Part shown: positions 14,670 to 22,557 of the stretch, in pieces | Numbering within the stretch: the stretch's first letter is position 1 | How the letters are laid out: each line of letters starts with the position of its first letter | DNA from: Actinomycetes bacterium | GTDB taxonomy: Bacteria > Actinomycetota > Actinomycetes > Actinomycetales > Microbacteriaceae | Reading direction: 5' to 3' | Length of the DNA: 29,852 nt | Assembly (NCBI GenBank): GCA_023428065.1 | Contig: JAEYZI010000091.1 | Location: 1 to 29,852 of the forward strand | The notes under the pieces: generated by a model | What the model was told of the DNA's origin: nothing | The model's database searches: none | Seen by the model: only the letters and a program-made list of their open reading frames with translations | Program-made: the position numbers and the translations under genes

Positions 14670-15545
14670 GTGACCCCCAAAGACGGGCGCGCTCGGCTCA
14701 CTGTGGTGAGTCAGCATCAGGAAATGCGTACCCAGATCCTTGCGCCCGATGCTTGGCTGCCGGAGCTCGCTCGCTTTCGGTCGTTCCAGTCCGCTCTCTA
14801 CCCGCGCTCGTCGATCAAGCTCCGCGACTACCATCTGCGGCGCTTCGCGCGGTGGGTCGGCATCCCGCCGTACGAGGTCACCTGGCAGATGATGCTCGAG
14901 CACCTCGACAATCCGGCGTGGAGCACGAACACCCGCCGCGCGGCGCGCACTTCGCTCGCCGCGTTCTACCGGTGGGCGTACCTCACCGAGGCGACGCCGA
15001 CGAACCTGGCCGACCGGCTGCCGGGCATTCCGATCCACCAGGGCAAGCCTCGGCCGGCGACAGACGAGGCGGTCGAACGCGCACTCGCCTCCGCGCCGCG
15101 GCGGGTGCAGCTCATGATCCGCCTCGGCGCCCTGGCCGGTCTGCGGTGCTGCGAGATCGCGGCCGTGTCGACCACGGATCTCGATCGCGCGCACGACGGG
15201 TGGCGGTTGCGGGTCATCGGGAAAGGCGGGCGCGAGCGCGTCGTGCCGATCTCATCTGAGCTTGCCGGCGACATCAGGGCGGCGGGGCCGGGCTTCGTGT
15301 TCCCCGGCGCGATCGACGGGCACCTCTCCCCTGGCTACGTCTCCAAATTGATCTCTCGCGAGCTGCCGCCCGGGCAGACTCCGCACCAGCTACGGCATCG
15401 GTTTGCGTCGCGCGCCTACCGAGGATCGGGGAACAACATCCGCGCCGTGCAGGAGCTCCTCGGGCATGCGAGCGTCGCCACCACGCAGATCTACACCGCC
15501 GTCGACTCGGACGAGCTGCGGCGTGCGGCTGCCGCGGCGGCCTAG
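14670..15545 (+). CDS. int: Tyrosine-recombinase phage integrase
   Basis: A site-specific recombinase for integration into the adjacent tRNA gene. Counting from GTG 14670 (291 residues), the N-terminal SAM-like core-binding domain covers about 28-118. The catalytic domain has R159 (GLRCCEI), K185 (GKGGRER), H239 and R242 (TPHQLRHRF), H266 (LLGHAS) and the nucleophile Y275 (TTQIYTAV), so all active-site residues are present. It is compact and lacks the extra N-terminal arm-binding domain of larger phage integrases. The start is uncertain: GTG 14670 and ATG 14724 are both possible and neither has a strong ribosome site; the later one would still keep both domains. Confidence 0.93.
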   Translation: MTPKDGRARLTVVSQHQEMRTQILAPDAWLPELARFRSFQSALYPRSSIKLRDYHLRRFARWVGIPPYEVTWQMMLEHLDNPAWSTNTRRAARTSLAAFYRWAYLTEATPTNLADRLPGIPIHQGKPRPATDEAVERALASAPRRVQLMIRLGALAGLRCCEIAAVSTTDLDRAHDGWRLRVIGKGGRERVVPISSELAGDIRAAGPGFVFPGAIDGHLSPGYVSKLISRELPPGQTPHQLRHRFASRAYRGSGNNIRAVQELLGHASVATTQIYTAVDSDELRRAAAAAA

Positions 15546-15565
15546 GTAGGGAGTAGCATCCGCGC

Positions 15566-15751
15566 ATGGATATCGGTTACGTGGTCGGATGGCTGATCGG
15601 CATCGTCGTCGGCCTTGTGCTGCTCTACTGGATCATCAAGTCGGCCGTGCTCGCCGCGCTACGCCAGCACGCCTCCTCGTCAGCACGCGGCGGTGCGCCG
15701 ACCGCGACCACCACAGCACGGTCGACGCACCTTGACGCCGATGGCCTCTAG
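15566..15751 (+). CDS. Small single-pass membrane protein (61 aa), phage lysogeny region
   Basis: ATG 15566 with GGGAG 12-16 bp upstream (a slightly long spacing), 20 bp after the integrase and on the same strand. The N-terminus is one membrane helix (about residues 5-28, VVGWLIGIVVGLVLLYWII), followed by a short Ala/Ser/Thr-rich soluble tail. It is the only other plus-strand gene of the prophage, so it is probably expressed with the integrase during lysogeny. A lysogenic-conversion or superinfection-exclusion role is possible but unproven. Its stop overlaps that of the convergent holin gene by 4 bp. Confidence 0.65.
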   Translation: MDIGYVVGWLIGIVVGLVLLYWIIKSAVLAALRQHASSSARGGAPTATTTARSTHLDADGL

Positions 15752-15963
15752 AGCTTCGGCTTGTTGGTGACGGCGTAGACGCCGCCGAACACCGCGCCGA
15801 GCGCCGCGAGCGTCGTCACGGCGATGCCGACGCCCTCCTGCGCGGTGACGATGTTGTCGTCGAGGGCGGTGTAGAGGGTGCCGAGACCGGCGACGGCGGC
15901 GCCGATGAGGCTGCCGACGACGGCCTTGGTGGCGGTCGTCTTGGGGGGTGCGACGTGGCTCAT
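15748..15963 (-). CDS. Holin-like protein
   Basis: 71 residues with two hydrophobic segments (about 13-32 and 44-66) separated by an acidic turn (TALDDNIV), and a short basic C-terminus (NKPKL). This is the usual size and layout of class II holins in actinophages, which form membrane lesions that release the endolysin. It lies at the end of the late operon, two genes after the endolysin, and has a strong ribosome site (AGAAGGAG). The ATG overlaps the stop of the preceding membrane-protein gene. Confidence 0.75.
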   Translation of the reverse strand: MSHVAPPKTTATKAVVGSLIGAAVAGLGTLYTALDDNIVTAQEGVGIAVTTLAALGAVFGGVYAVTNKPKL

Positions 15964-16277
15964 AGGTTGCTCCTTCTGAACAGGCGGCGGCGGGGGTGCC
16001 GCCGACGGTTGGGGTGGTGGTCGAGGGTCTGCTCGATCCCGAGGTAGTTCTCGATGCGGGTGAATCGTCGATCGACGGTCGCCTTGAGGTCGTCGAGGTC
16101 GTCTCGCAGGTTCGTCTCGTGGGTGTTCTGCACCTGCTGCCGTGTCGCCTTCGCATGTCGGCGTGTGCGCTCCTGGGTGACGCCGAGATAGCTGAACCCG
16201 GCTGTGACGACGGCGACGAGCACGAGCCCGATCGCCCGGATGGTCTCGACCTCGGCCTCGGGGCTGGCGGTGATCAT
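15960..16277 (-). CDS. Membrane protein with coiled-coil domain in lysis cassette
   Basis: 105 residues. One membrane helix near the N-terminus (about 12-32, IRAIGLVLVAVVTAGFSYLGV) is followed by a charged, probably coiled-coil segment (about 35-85) and a very basic tail (HHPNRRRHPRRR). The ATG 16277 overlaps the endolysin stop, and its stop overlaps the holin start. Such one-helix proteins beside an actinophage holin are often called a second holin, an anti-holin or DUF2746-like; I cannot decide between these. The basic tail could bind membrane or wall polymers. Confidence 0.7.
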   Translation of the reverse strand: MITASPEAEVETIRAIGLVLVAVVTAGFSYLGVTQERTRRHAKATRQQVQNTHETNLRDDLDDLKATVDRRFTRIENYLGIEQTLDHHPNRRRHPRRRLFRRSNL

Positions 16278-16978
16278 TCGGGGCGGAGCCAGGTGCCGGC
16301 GCGCTGGCGGTCGAACTTGGCCAGCGAGCGCTGCCCGTTGTCGCTGGCGAGCTGCTCGAGCCCGAACCCGACGAGGTAGGCGATGAAGAGGTCGTCGGGG
16401 CAGTCGATGACCTTCGTCCCGAGCACCTTCTCGAACCGCTCTCGCTGGGCGGTGTCGGGCAGGTGGTAAGCGCCCTGCGGGCTCAGGAGGTAGCTGCGCG
16501 GCTTGCCGTCCTGCCGGTTCGGGGCGAGTCGTCGGAAGATGCCGGCGTAAGGCATGGCGTCGTCTCCTTGTTCGATGGGTGCGGGGTCGAGGGATGCCCA
16601 GGCGGGCGGGTGGATGAGGACGTGCCACGGCTCGTCTCGGATCGTGTCGAACACGAGGCCGTACTCGCCGCCGTGGTCGCGGAGCCAGGAGAGGCCGCGG
16701 TCGACGTCGACGACGGTGCCGTACCCGTGGGTCGATGCGCCGAGAGGCGCGATCGGCGCGGGCCCGGTCGGGTGCGCGATGAGCCACCTCTGCATGTCGA
16801 GGTCTCGGTAGCCGGCGATGCCCGGGCAGACCGTCGAGGGGGTGGCGCGGAGCGTGACGCCCTCCCGTGCTGCGGCTGCCTTCGCGCGCGCCCACACCCG
16901 CGCTGGCGCGAGCGCAAGGCGGGTGTGCTCGTCGATGTAGGCGAGCTCGTCGTCGCGGAGGCGTCCGTTGGTGCTCAC
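16274..16978 (-). CDS. Endolysin, M15-family (VanY-like) peptidase
   Basis: 234 residues from GTG 16978, which overlaps the stop of the tail-fibre gene. The peptidase domain (about 40-125) has the M15 zinc signature: H84 and D91 in STHGYGTVVD, and E116 plus H119 in the EPWH motif. It should cleave peptide cross-links of the host cell wall, as D,D-carboxypeptidase-like or L-Ala-D-Glu endolysins do. The remaining C-terminal part (about 140-234) has no recognised repeat and may bind the wall. No signal peptide is seen, so release depends on the two downstream holin-like proteins. Confidence 0.85.
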   Translation of the reverse strand: MSTNGRLRDDELAYIDEHTRLALAPARVWARAKAAAAREGVTLRATPSTVCPGIAGYRDLDMQRWLIAHPTGPAPIAPLGASTHGYGTVVDVDRGLSWLRDHGGEYGLVFDTIRDEPWHVLIHPPAWASLDPAPIEQGDDAMPYAGIFRRLAPNRQDGKPRSYLLSPQGAYHLPDTAQRERFEKVLGTKVIDCPDDLFIAYLVGFGLEQLASDNGQRSLAKFDRQRAGTWLRPE

Positions 16979-17691
16979 GTGCGCTCCTCGAGGTCGCGCA
17001 TCCGCCGCTCGAGGTCGTCGACGCGGGTGTGGAGTTGCTGCGCGTACGAGAGGGCGGCGAGGGCGAGCAGCTCGTAGTGCACCGAGACGGGCACGGCGTA
17101 CTCGCCGCGGCCCTCGTAGACGACGAACTCCCAGAGTCCGAGCTGGTGCAGGTCGTCGGCGAGGGTGCCGATCTCGACGGCCGCGCGGTAGCCGGCGTGC
17201 TCCTTCTTGCGCGAGCGCTCCTTGGCGACCTCGGCGCGGTAGCGGTAGTGCACGACCGGGATCTGCTTGAGCAGCTCGAGCGGGAACTCGGCCGGCTTGA
17301 TGTCCTGCTTCGCGTCGCGGCGGGATGAGGCGTAGCCGAGGGTGACGAGTCCGCTGCTGCCCAGCCAGGCTGCACGGCGGGTCCAGGTGATCTCCCGGTT
17401 CCAGACGGCGATGTCGAGGTCGCCGGTGCGTGCCTTGGTGGCGTCGGTCTGGGCGGCTGCGGCTGCGGCTGCGGCTGCGGCGGTGTCGGAGGCGGATGCG
17501 GCACCGAGGTTGGTGCGGGCTGCGGAGGCATTGGTGGCGCCCGTGCCGCCCTTGTTGACCGGCTGCACGGCGTTGGTGCGCTGGGCGATGTAGTCGCGAG
17601 TCTTGTTGACCTCGGTATCGAGCGTGTTGGCGGCTGTGGTGCCCGCGACGAGATCCATGCCGGCGGCGGCCGCGTCGTCTCCGATTGCCAT
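16975..17691 (-). CDS. Tail fibre with S74-type intramolecular chaperone domain
   Basis: 238 residues starting ATG 17689-17691 behind GGAAGGACC. The N-terminal part carries the fibre motif NKGGTGATNASAARTNLG (about 47-63) and an Ala-rich linker with ten alanines (71-80). From about residue 118 the sequence fits a peptidase S74 / endosialidase-chaperone domain: S123 and K128, spaced five apart in SSRRDAKQDI, match the self-cleaving Ser-Lys pair, and the C-terminus is a coiled coil (QQLHTRVDDLERRMRDLEER). Such domains trimerise the fibre and are then clipped off. This is a small fibre, probably for host recognition at the tail tip. Confidence 0.82.
   Translation of the reverse strand: MAIGDDAAAAGMDLVAGTTAANTLDTEVNKTRDYIAQRTNAVQPVNKGGTGATNASAARTNLGAASASDTAAAAAAAAAAQTDATKARTGDLDIAVWNREITWTRRAAWLGSSGLVTLGYASSRRDAKQDIKPAEFPLELLKQIPVVHYRYRAEVAKERSRKKEHAGYRAAVEIGTLADDLHQLGLWEFVVYEGRGEYAVPVSVHYELLALAALSYAQQLHTRVDDLERRMRDLEERT
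17455..17484 (+). repeat. GCGGCT hexanucleotide repeat in the fibre gene
   Basis: Four GCGGCT units followed by GCGGCG. They encode the polyalanine linker of the tail fibre. Unit gain or loss would keep the frame and only change linker length. Confidence 0.8.
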
Positions 17692-17706
17692 TGGTGTGGG
17701 TCCTTC

Positions 17707-19365
17707 CTAGAGGCTGTCGATGGTGCCGGCGAGGCTGTCGATGGTGCCGGTGAGCAGGGCGATCGCGCCCGCCTCGATGTCGAGCAGGTCGCGGGAGGTC
17801 ACGGACATCTCGTCTTCGGGGTATCGCCAGATGACCGAGGAGACGGTGCCGAACTGGGTGGGCAGGCCCGGGAGCACCGCGGTGAGCCCCTGCGTCGGGG
17901 TGGCGGTCGGCTGGGCGATCGCGTCGAGCTCGAGCACCCGCCCGCGACCCTGCACGCGGGTGAGGATCGCCTGCGCCGCACCGGGGCCGGGGTAGGGGGT
18001 GTTCGGCCGGGTCACGAGCCGCACCGGGGCCTCGGTTCCGGCGATGTCGTATGCGGTGTGCTGGGCGCCGGCCGTGTCGGTCCACTTGTACTCGACGATG
18101 ACGCTTTTGAACGCGATCCCGGCGACGGCGCGGCGCTCCACCTGGCGGGTCGCGTTGAACCCGGAAGAGATGTACACGGTGCCGTCGACGCGGTAGTCGT
18201 CGTGCTCGAGGCGCCATGCTCGCTGCTCGTCGCACCACAGCCTGAGGCCGGCCGCCTCCACGAGGGGGGCCAGGAAGTCCCAGTCGGCTTGCCCGGGGGT
18301 GCGGATCAAGGCGTCCACGGAGACGGCGCCAGCGGTGCGGGTGCGGGTGGAGGTTGAGGCGTGCGCGGTGCCGGTCCACGCGAAGGTGTAGCCGGTGAGG
18401 GAGCATCCGCCGTCGAGGTAGGCGGTGGTGAAGTCGCCCGGGTACAGCATGAGCGCGGAGGCCCGCGCGACGGTGCCGCTGGCGAGAGCCTGCGGGATCA
18501 CGACGCGCACCTGCGCCCGCACCGCCCCGGCCGGCGCGACGAAGCTCGCCGAGAGCCGTTCCCACGTGTTGGCGGCGACCGCTTCGGGATTCTGCGGCCC
18601 GTCGAATACCTGCACCCCGGAGGAGTTGAACAGGAGCACGTCGATGTAGGCGCCGGTCAGGGCGACGCTCGCGCGCACGTAGCCGGACACGGTGTAGCGG
18701 GTGCCTGCGGTCACCGGGATCACGTCACTACCGGAGGCTCCGTTGGACATGACGAGCGGGCTCGTGATCGCCGAGGTTGCGGTGACCTGATAGTAGGTGG
18801 GGGCGTCGGCGAGAGGCCCGCCCGTGGTGACGCGGGCCGCGGTGGTCGTTCCGCCCCCGGTCGACACCGCCCAGTCGGTTGTGCCGGTGCCGCATCGAGG
18901 GTTGCGGACGAGGTTGGTGACATCGGGGAGCAGGCTCGCGTCCGCCGTGGAGAACTCGAGCGCGCCGAGGCCTCGGTCGGCGAGCCGGGCGTTGATGATC
19001 GCGCGGAGCGACCCGGCGAGCTCGTGCGCGGAAGCGTCGGAGGTGGTGCCGATGAGGGCCTCGTCGATGAGCACCGCCTCGTCGGATCGGCCGACGACGG
19101 TGATCTCTGCTGCGGCATGGTCGATGGAGAGCTCGTGGAGCACGAGATCCCACTCCCGGTCTGCCCCGTCGCGGCTCTGAACGACACGCAACCGCTGCTC
19201 GCGGGGCGCCAGGTCGTCGAGAGTCGCAAGGGGCGGGATGGGGCACGTCAGCTCCACCTCGGCATAGGGACGGCGAGTCTCGTCGACCTCGAGGCGGGCA
19301 CTCTTCGGGGCGAGGTCGTAGCCCAGCTCGACGACCTCGCCCGAGACGCTGTGCAGGCTAGGCAC
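17707..19365 (-). CDS. Tail-tip / minor tail protein with jelly-roll insert
   Basis: 552 residues from GTG 19365, which overlaps the stop of the upstream tail gene by 8 bp. The first 150 residues look like a tail-tip hub segment (short beta-strand blocks, VVGRSDEAVLIDEALIG). A Gly/Thr/Ser-rich region at about 150-345 begins NLVRNPRC, which resembles the carbohydrate-binding jelly-roll domains found in actinophage tail proteins. The hub-like part resumes from about 350 to 520. The C-terminus ends with a duplicated hexapeptide GTIDSL. Position between the distal tail gene and the fibre supports a role at the tip, perhaps contacting wall sugars. Assignment is by position and composition, not by a confident family match. 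Confidence 0.7.
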   Translation of the reverse strand: MPSLHSVSGEVVELGYDLAPKSARLEVDETRRPYAEVELTCPIPPLATLDDLAPREQRLRVVQSRDGADREWDLVLHELSIDHAAAEITVVGRSDEAVLIDEALIGTTSDASAHELAGSLRAIINARLADRGLGALEFSTADASLLPDVTNLVRNPRCGTGTTDWAVSTGGGTTTAARVTTGGPLADAPTYYQVTATSAITSPLVMSNGASGSDVIPVTAGTRYTVSGYVRASVALTGAYIDVLLFNSSGVQVFDGPQNPEAVAANTWERLSASFVAPAGAVRAQVRVVIPQALASGTVARASALMLYPGDFTTAYLDGGCSLTGYTFAWTGTAHASTSTRTRTAGAVSVDALIRTPGQADWDFLAPLVEAAGLRLWCDEQRAWRLEHDDYRVDGTVYISSGFNATRQVERRAVAGIAFKSVIVEYKWTDTAGAQHTAYDIAGTEAPVRLVTRPNTPYPGPGAAQAILTRVQGRGRVLELDAIAQPTATPTQGLTAVLPGLPTQFGTVSSVIWRYPEDEMSVTSRDLLDIEAGAIALLTGTIDSLAGTIDSL

Positions 19366-19717
19366 CGGGCACCTCTTGGAACGGGACGCGGACGATCCAC
19401 GCGCGCCGCGTCTCGTCGAGCTCGACCTCGATCTCGGTGCCTTCGGGCACCACGTAGTCGAACGTGCCGGCCGTGTCATCGGCGAAGGTGAACGCGGTCG
19501 CCTGAGTGTGCATCGCCTCCGCCTCGAAGGCGTCGGCCGCTGTGGCGAACACGACCTCGAACACCCCCGTGCGCAGACCCGCCTCCCGGAGCGTCACCTC
19601 AGGGGACGAGCGGTCGATGATGTCGTGCACGACGGTGCGCGCCGGGCGGGAAGTCGCCCAGCCGGTGATGAGGATCGGGACGACGGTCGAGGTGCCGTCA
19701 CTCAGCGTGGTCGTCAT
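19358..19717 (-). CDS. Small tail protein (distal-tail-like)
   Basis: 119 residues, beta-rich, with no membrane segment or catalytic motif. It lies directly after the tape-measure gene (4-bp ATGA overlap) and before the tail-tip protein (8-bp overlap). In siphophages that place is held by the distal tail protein; at 119 residues it is much smaller than typical Dit proteins (200 or more), so the label rests on gene order. It contains the segment TGVFEVVFATAADAFEAEAMHT. It must be expressed with its neighbours because of the overlaps. Confidence 0.65.
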   Translation of the reverse strand: MTTTLSDGTSTVVPILITGWATSRPARTVVHDIIDRSSPEVTLREAGLRTGVFEVVFATAADAFEAEAMHTQATAFTFADDTAGTFDYVVPEGTEIEVELDETRRAWIVRVPFQEVPGA

Positions 19718-20802
19718 ATCTCACGCCCGTACCTGTCGGTCGCGCGGAGCTTTACCTCCACAGCGCGCTTCTGGTTGATAAACCCGTTGAGCTTCCGCTC
19801 GGCCGAGCTCGTGTCGATGTCGAGAGGGAGGGATTTCGGCGCGGATGCCATCGCCCGCCCGAGCGCCTCGTAGCGTTTCTGATCCGCGGAGGCCGCTTCA
19901 CCGACGGCATCCCGGTAGAGGTTCACCTTGTCGATCGCCTGCTGGGTCTCGGAGGTAATGCCCGTGTAGGTGTCGAGGATTTCGGCGTACTTGGTGTTGA
20001 TCGCGTCGAGCTTGATCGCCTGCTGATCCAGTGGCTCGCCGCTCGCCTTCACGGCCTCCGCCTCGGCCTGCTTGAGCTCGGCCGCCCTGGCGGCGAGCTC
20101 GTTGATTGCAGCCTGGTCGCCGGCCTGTGCCCGCAACGCGGTTGCCGTTTCGACCCCGAGTCGTTTGGCGTCGTCGATGGCCTTCTGGCGTTTCCCGTCG
20201 TCGTCGATGATGTCGGCGAGAGCCTTGGAGATGAAGTCCTCAGAGAGGAAAGCTTGACCCGACGCGATCATGTCCTGGTACATGTCGGAGACCCGCTTCT
20301 TCGATTCTTCGGTCGATTCCGCCCACGACGCGAGGAAAGCGGATGCTGCGGCCCCGAGGATTGCGATCGGGATACCCACGCCGGGGGTGAGCGATGCGGC
20401 GAGGCCGCCCGTGAGACCCTGCACACCGTCCGCCATCGCGGAGAGGTCGCCGTCGAACGACGAGGCGACCTCGGAGAAGTTCTGGATAGCCTCCTCCTTG
20501 AACGCCTGCACACCCTCCCCCGCGCCCTCGTGGAAGTCGTCCGCAGATCGCTCGGCCGACCGGTACGACGCTCTGAAGTCGCGCTCGATGTCTTCAGCTG
20601 TACGTTCGACCTGGCGGCCGAGATCCTTGGTGGCCTTCTGCGCCGCCTCCAACTCACGCTCGAGCTTCTCGGGCCCGTGGGTCTTGGCGAGGTCGTCGAG
20701 CTTGTCGGCGGCGTCGTCGAGCGGCTTGATGATGCCCGCCTCAACGCCTTGCTTGAACGCCTTTGTCTCGGACGCGACACCCACCTCGATGACGGCGCCC
20801 AT
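19714..20802 (-). CDS. Short tail tape-measure protein
   Basis: 362 residues from ATG 20802, which shares one base with the stop of the preceding gene. The frame upstream of that ATG is non-native. The N-terminal part is a long charged coiled coil (about 25-115). A Gly/Ala hydrophobic segment follows (about 125-160, GLTGGLAASLTPGVGIPIAILG), then more helical, Ala/Glu-rich sequence. This helix-hydrophobic-helix layout is typical of tape measures, which fix tail length and help DNA entry. At about 0.15 nm per residue it would specify a tail near 50 nm, very short for a siphovirus. It lacks the lytic-enzyme domains often seen in larger versions. Confidence 0.75.
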   Translation of the reverse strand: MGAVIEVGVASETKAFKQGVEAGIIKPLDDAADKLDDLAKTHGPEKLERELEAAQKATKDLGRQVERTAEDIERDFRASYRSAERSADDFHEGAGEGVQAFKEEAIQNFSEVASSFDGDLSAMADGVQGLTGGLAASLTPGVGIPIAILGAAASAFLASWAESTEESKKRVSDMYQDMIASGQAFLSEDFISKALADIIDDDGKRQKAIDDAKRLGVETATALRAQAGDQAAINELAARAAELKQAEAEAVKASGEPLDQQAIKLDAINTKYAEILDTYTGITSETQQAIDKVNLYRDAVGEAASADQKRYEALGRAMASAPKSLPLDIDTSSAERKLNGFINQKRAVEVKLRATDRYGREI

Positions 20803-21299
20803 CACGCCACCTTCTCGACGGTCTCGTGCACGGTGCGGATGGCGGTCTGCACCCACAGCGATGCAATCCGCGGGATGCTCGCGCGAGCTGCCGGGTAGGC
20901 GACGTACCCGCCGCGGCGCGGGAGGTGGAAGCGGGAGCCGAGGCGGCGCTTGTAGGTCGTGCCCTTGCGGGTCCTGACGCTCACCATGCGGTTGGGATTG
21001 GCGCCGAACTCGACGGCCTTGGCGACGTCGGCGAGCGGCGTCCCCGAGGACAGCCGCCCGGTGCCCGCCCGCAAGAACACGTTCTGGACCGTGACCCCGA
21101 CCGTGGCCGAGTCGGCGAGCCGCACCTGCATGCGGTCGGATGCGTGCCCGCGCATCGACTCGAGCCAGATGGGTGAGGCGGCCCGCTTGGTCGCTGCTCC
21201 GATCTGCCGCCTCACCTCCGTGTCGAGCTCGCGCATGGCGAATGCGAGGTCACGAAGCGGCGAGTCGACGAGCAGCGAGATACGCCCGCTGCCCGCCAT
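20802..21299 (-). CDS. Tail assembly / head-tail joining-like protein
   Basis: 165 residues, basic, rich in Arg and Ala. The middle part (EFGANPNRMVSVRTRKGTTY and the following RRLGSRFHLPRRGGYVAYPA) recalls HK97 gp10-like joining proteins or DUF-type minor capsid/tail proteins, but I cannot name the family with confidence. Its position is odd: it comes after the major tail gene and before the tape measure, where many phages place the tail chaperones that use a programmed frameshift. No such chaperone pair is visible. It begins one base after the stop of the major tail gene and overlaps the tape-measure start. Confidence 0.6.
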   Translation of the reverse strand: MAGSGRISLLVDSPLRDLAFAMRELDTEVRRQIGAATKRAASPIWLESMRGHASDRMQVRLADSATVGVTVQNVFLRAGTGRLSSGTPLADVAKAVEFGANPNRMVSVRTRKGTTYKRRLGSRFHLPRRGGYVAYPAARASIPRIASLWVQTAIRTVHETVEKVA

Positions 21300-21300
21300 C

Positions 21301-21708
21301 TCAGTCCTCTTCCTCGATGGGGGTGGACGTGGGCTTGCCCTGCACCGCGAGCTGCTTGGCGAACACGGCGGGCGTGTTGACGGTGCCGCCGATGTTGACG
21401 GCCGCCGCCACGACGGTCGCGGAGTGCGTGGCGCCGGCGAAGGGGAAGCTCACGGTGATGTTCTCGCCCTCGTGCTCGTTGAGGAACTGGGAGAGGCTGT
21501 TGACCGTCTCCCAGTCCTGGCATCCGGCGAGCTCGAGCACCCACGACGAGTCACCGCCGAAGTTCGTGGTCTTGCCGTCGAGGTCGGTCCATCCCGCGGT
21601 CGGCTGGGTGGGGACGAACTCCGCACGGTTGAGGTGCGCGGTGTACTCGTCGGAGCCCACCGAGACGGGCGCCTTGAACAGGACGGGCTTGGCTGCGATC
21701 TTCGCCAT
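21301..21708 (-). CDS. Major tail tube-like protein
   Basis: 135 residues from ATG 21706-21708 with the ribosome site GGAG in AGGAGTAACC. It is beta-rich, with DDKTTNFGG-like turns and a segment of ENITVSFPFAG type. It ends in an acidic tail (PIEEED). Size, fold impression and its place between the tail-terminator-like gene and the tape measure suit the tail tube subunit. The reading frame is open upstream through 21858, overlapping the end of the previous gene, but this ATG with its ribosome site is clearly the main start. Confidence 0.7.
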   Translation of the reverse strand: MAKIAAKPVLFKAPVSVGSDEYTAHLNRAEFVPTQPTAGWTDLDGKTTNFGGDSSWVLELAGCQDWETVNSLSQFLNEHEGENITVSFPFAGATHSATVVAAAVNIGGTVNTPAVFAKQLAVQGKPTSTPIEEED

Positions 21709-21713
21709 GATGG

Positions 21714-22160
21714 TTACTCCTCTGGGCTGTCCGGCTCGGGGTCCGGCTCGGGGTCGGGGGTGGGGGTGGGGGTGGGGGTGGTGCTGGCGATGACGGAGAC
21801 CGGGATCTTCCATGCCAGGTAGGTCTCTTTCACGACCACCTTCTCGGCTGGCGCCCACGCGATTGTCGGGTGTGCGTCGAGAGCGAGTACGAGGTCGATG
21901 ACCGCGTCATCCGCCCAGTCCTCACCTTTGGTGAGGTCGCTGAGGGATGCGGTGAGCGTGAGCTCGAACGTGCAGCGCACGTGGCCGATCGGTGCCTCGG
22001 GAAGCGGCTCGATCCGCCCGTACTCGAGGTACATGGTCGGCTGGGAGAGCGTGGTCGGCATAGACAGGCCGGGCTTGATGTCCCAGCCCTCGGGGAGCAT
22101 CGACTTGAGCTCGGCGCGCACGGTGGCGCGCACGGAGTCCGCGTGCAGGTCAGGCGACAC
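21714..22160 (-). CDS. Tail-terminator-like protein with Thr-Pro/Glu-Pro tail
   Basis: 148 residues starting at GTG 22160, overlapping the upstream connector gene by 11 bp. The body (about 1-125) has the mixed alpha/beta look and place of a tail terminator / minor tail U-type protein that caps the tail tube. The last 22 residues are a simple run of TP then DP/EP pairs, encoded by four GGGGGT units on the plus strand (21756-21779). A proline-rich tail of this kind is unusual for such a protein and is probably extended and exposed. It ends 5 bp before the major tail gene. Confidence 0.65.
   Translation of the reverse strand: MSPDLHADSVRATVRAELKSMLPEGWDIKPGLSMPTTLSQPTMYLEYGRIEPLPEAPIGHVRCTFELTLTASLSDLTKGEDWADDAVIDLVLALDAHPTIAWAPAEKVVVKETYLAWKIPVSVIASTTPTPTPTPDPEPDPEPDSPEE
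21756..21779 (+). repeat. GGGGGT hexanucleotide repeat (four units)
   Basis: Four perfect GGGGGT units, reading as CCACCC-type codons on the coding strand and giving the Thr-Pro run of the tail-terminator-like protein. Whole-unit changes keep frame; loss or gain of one G would move translation into the frame of the major tail gene. Confidence 0.85.
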
Positions 22161-22539
22161 TCGGCACCCCCTTGGGGCGGATCATCTGGCGGATGGTGGC
22201 CGAGAGGGTGCGGGGGGTGAAGGTGAAGCTGCCCTCGACACCGAGGGTGCCGTCGTCTGCGCCGATGCGGCCCGCGTTCCACAGATCCTCCGCATGGCGG
22301 AGCTGCGCGAGCACGAGCCGCGGAGGGATCTCGGTGATCTCGTCGCCTTCCTCGTCGACGAGCTTGTAGTCGCCGAGGATCGCGTCGGCGGGGAGCCCCT
22401 GGGCGTAGGCGATGACCTGAGCCCGCGCCGTGTCGAGGAGCATCCCGAGCGTCTCGGGGCGCTCCTCCGGCGCGTCGGGCCACTCGGTGAGGAGACGCTC
22501 GAGCGCCTCCTCACCGTCGGCCGTGAACCACTCAGCCAT
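22150..22539 (-). CDS. Head-tail connector-like protein
   Basis: 129 residues, acidic at the N-terminus, with helical segments (EEALERLLTEWPDAPEERPE, then LLDTARAQVIAYA). It lies directly after the capsid gene, where HK97-like phages place the head-completion/connector (gp6-like) protein; such proteins are short and helical like this one. Its C-terminal part (GSFTFTPRTLSATIRQMIRP) is more basic. No catalytic motif is seen. The assignment is by gene order and size. The stop overlaps the start of the tail-terminator-like gene. Confidence 0.65.
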   Translation of the reverse strand: MAEWFTADGEEALERLLTEWPDAPEERPETLGMLLDTARAQVIAYAQGLPADAILGDYKLVDEEGDEITEIPPRLVLAQLRHAEDLWNAGRIGADDGTLGVEGSFTFTPRTLSATIRQMIRPKGVPSVA

Positions 22540-22557
22540 CGCCTACGCCCTCCGGTG

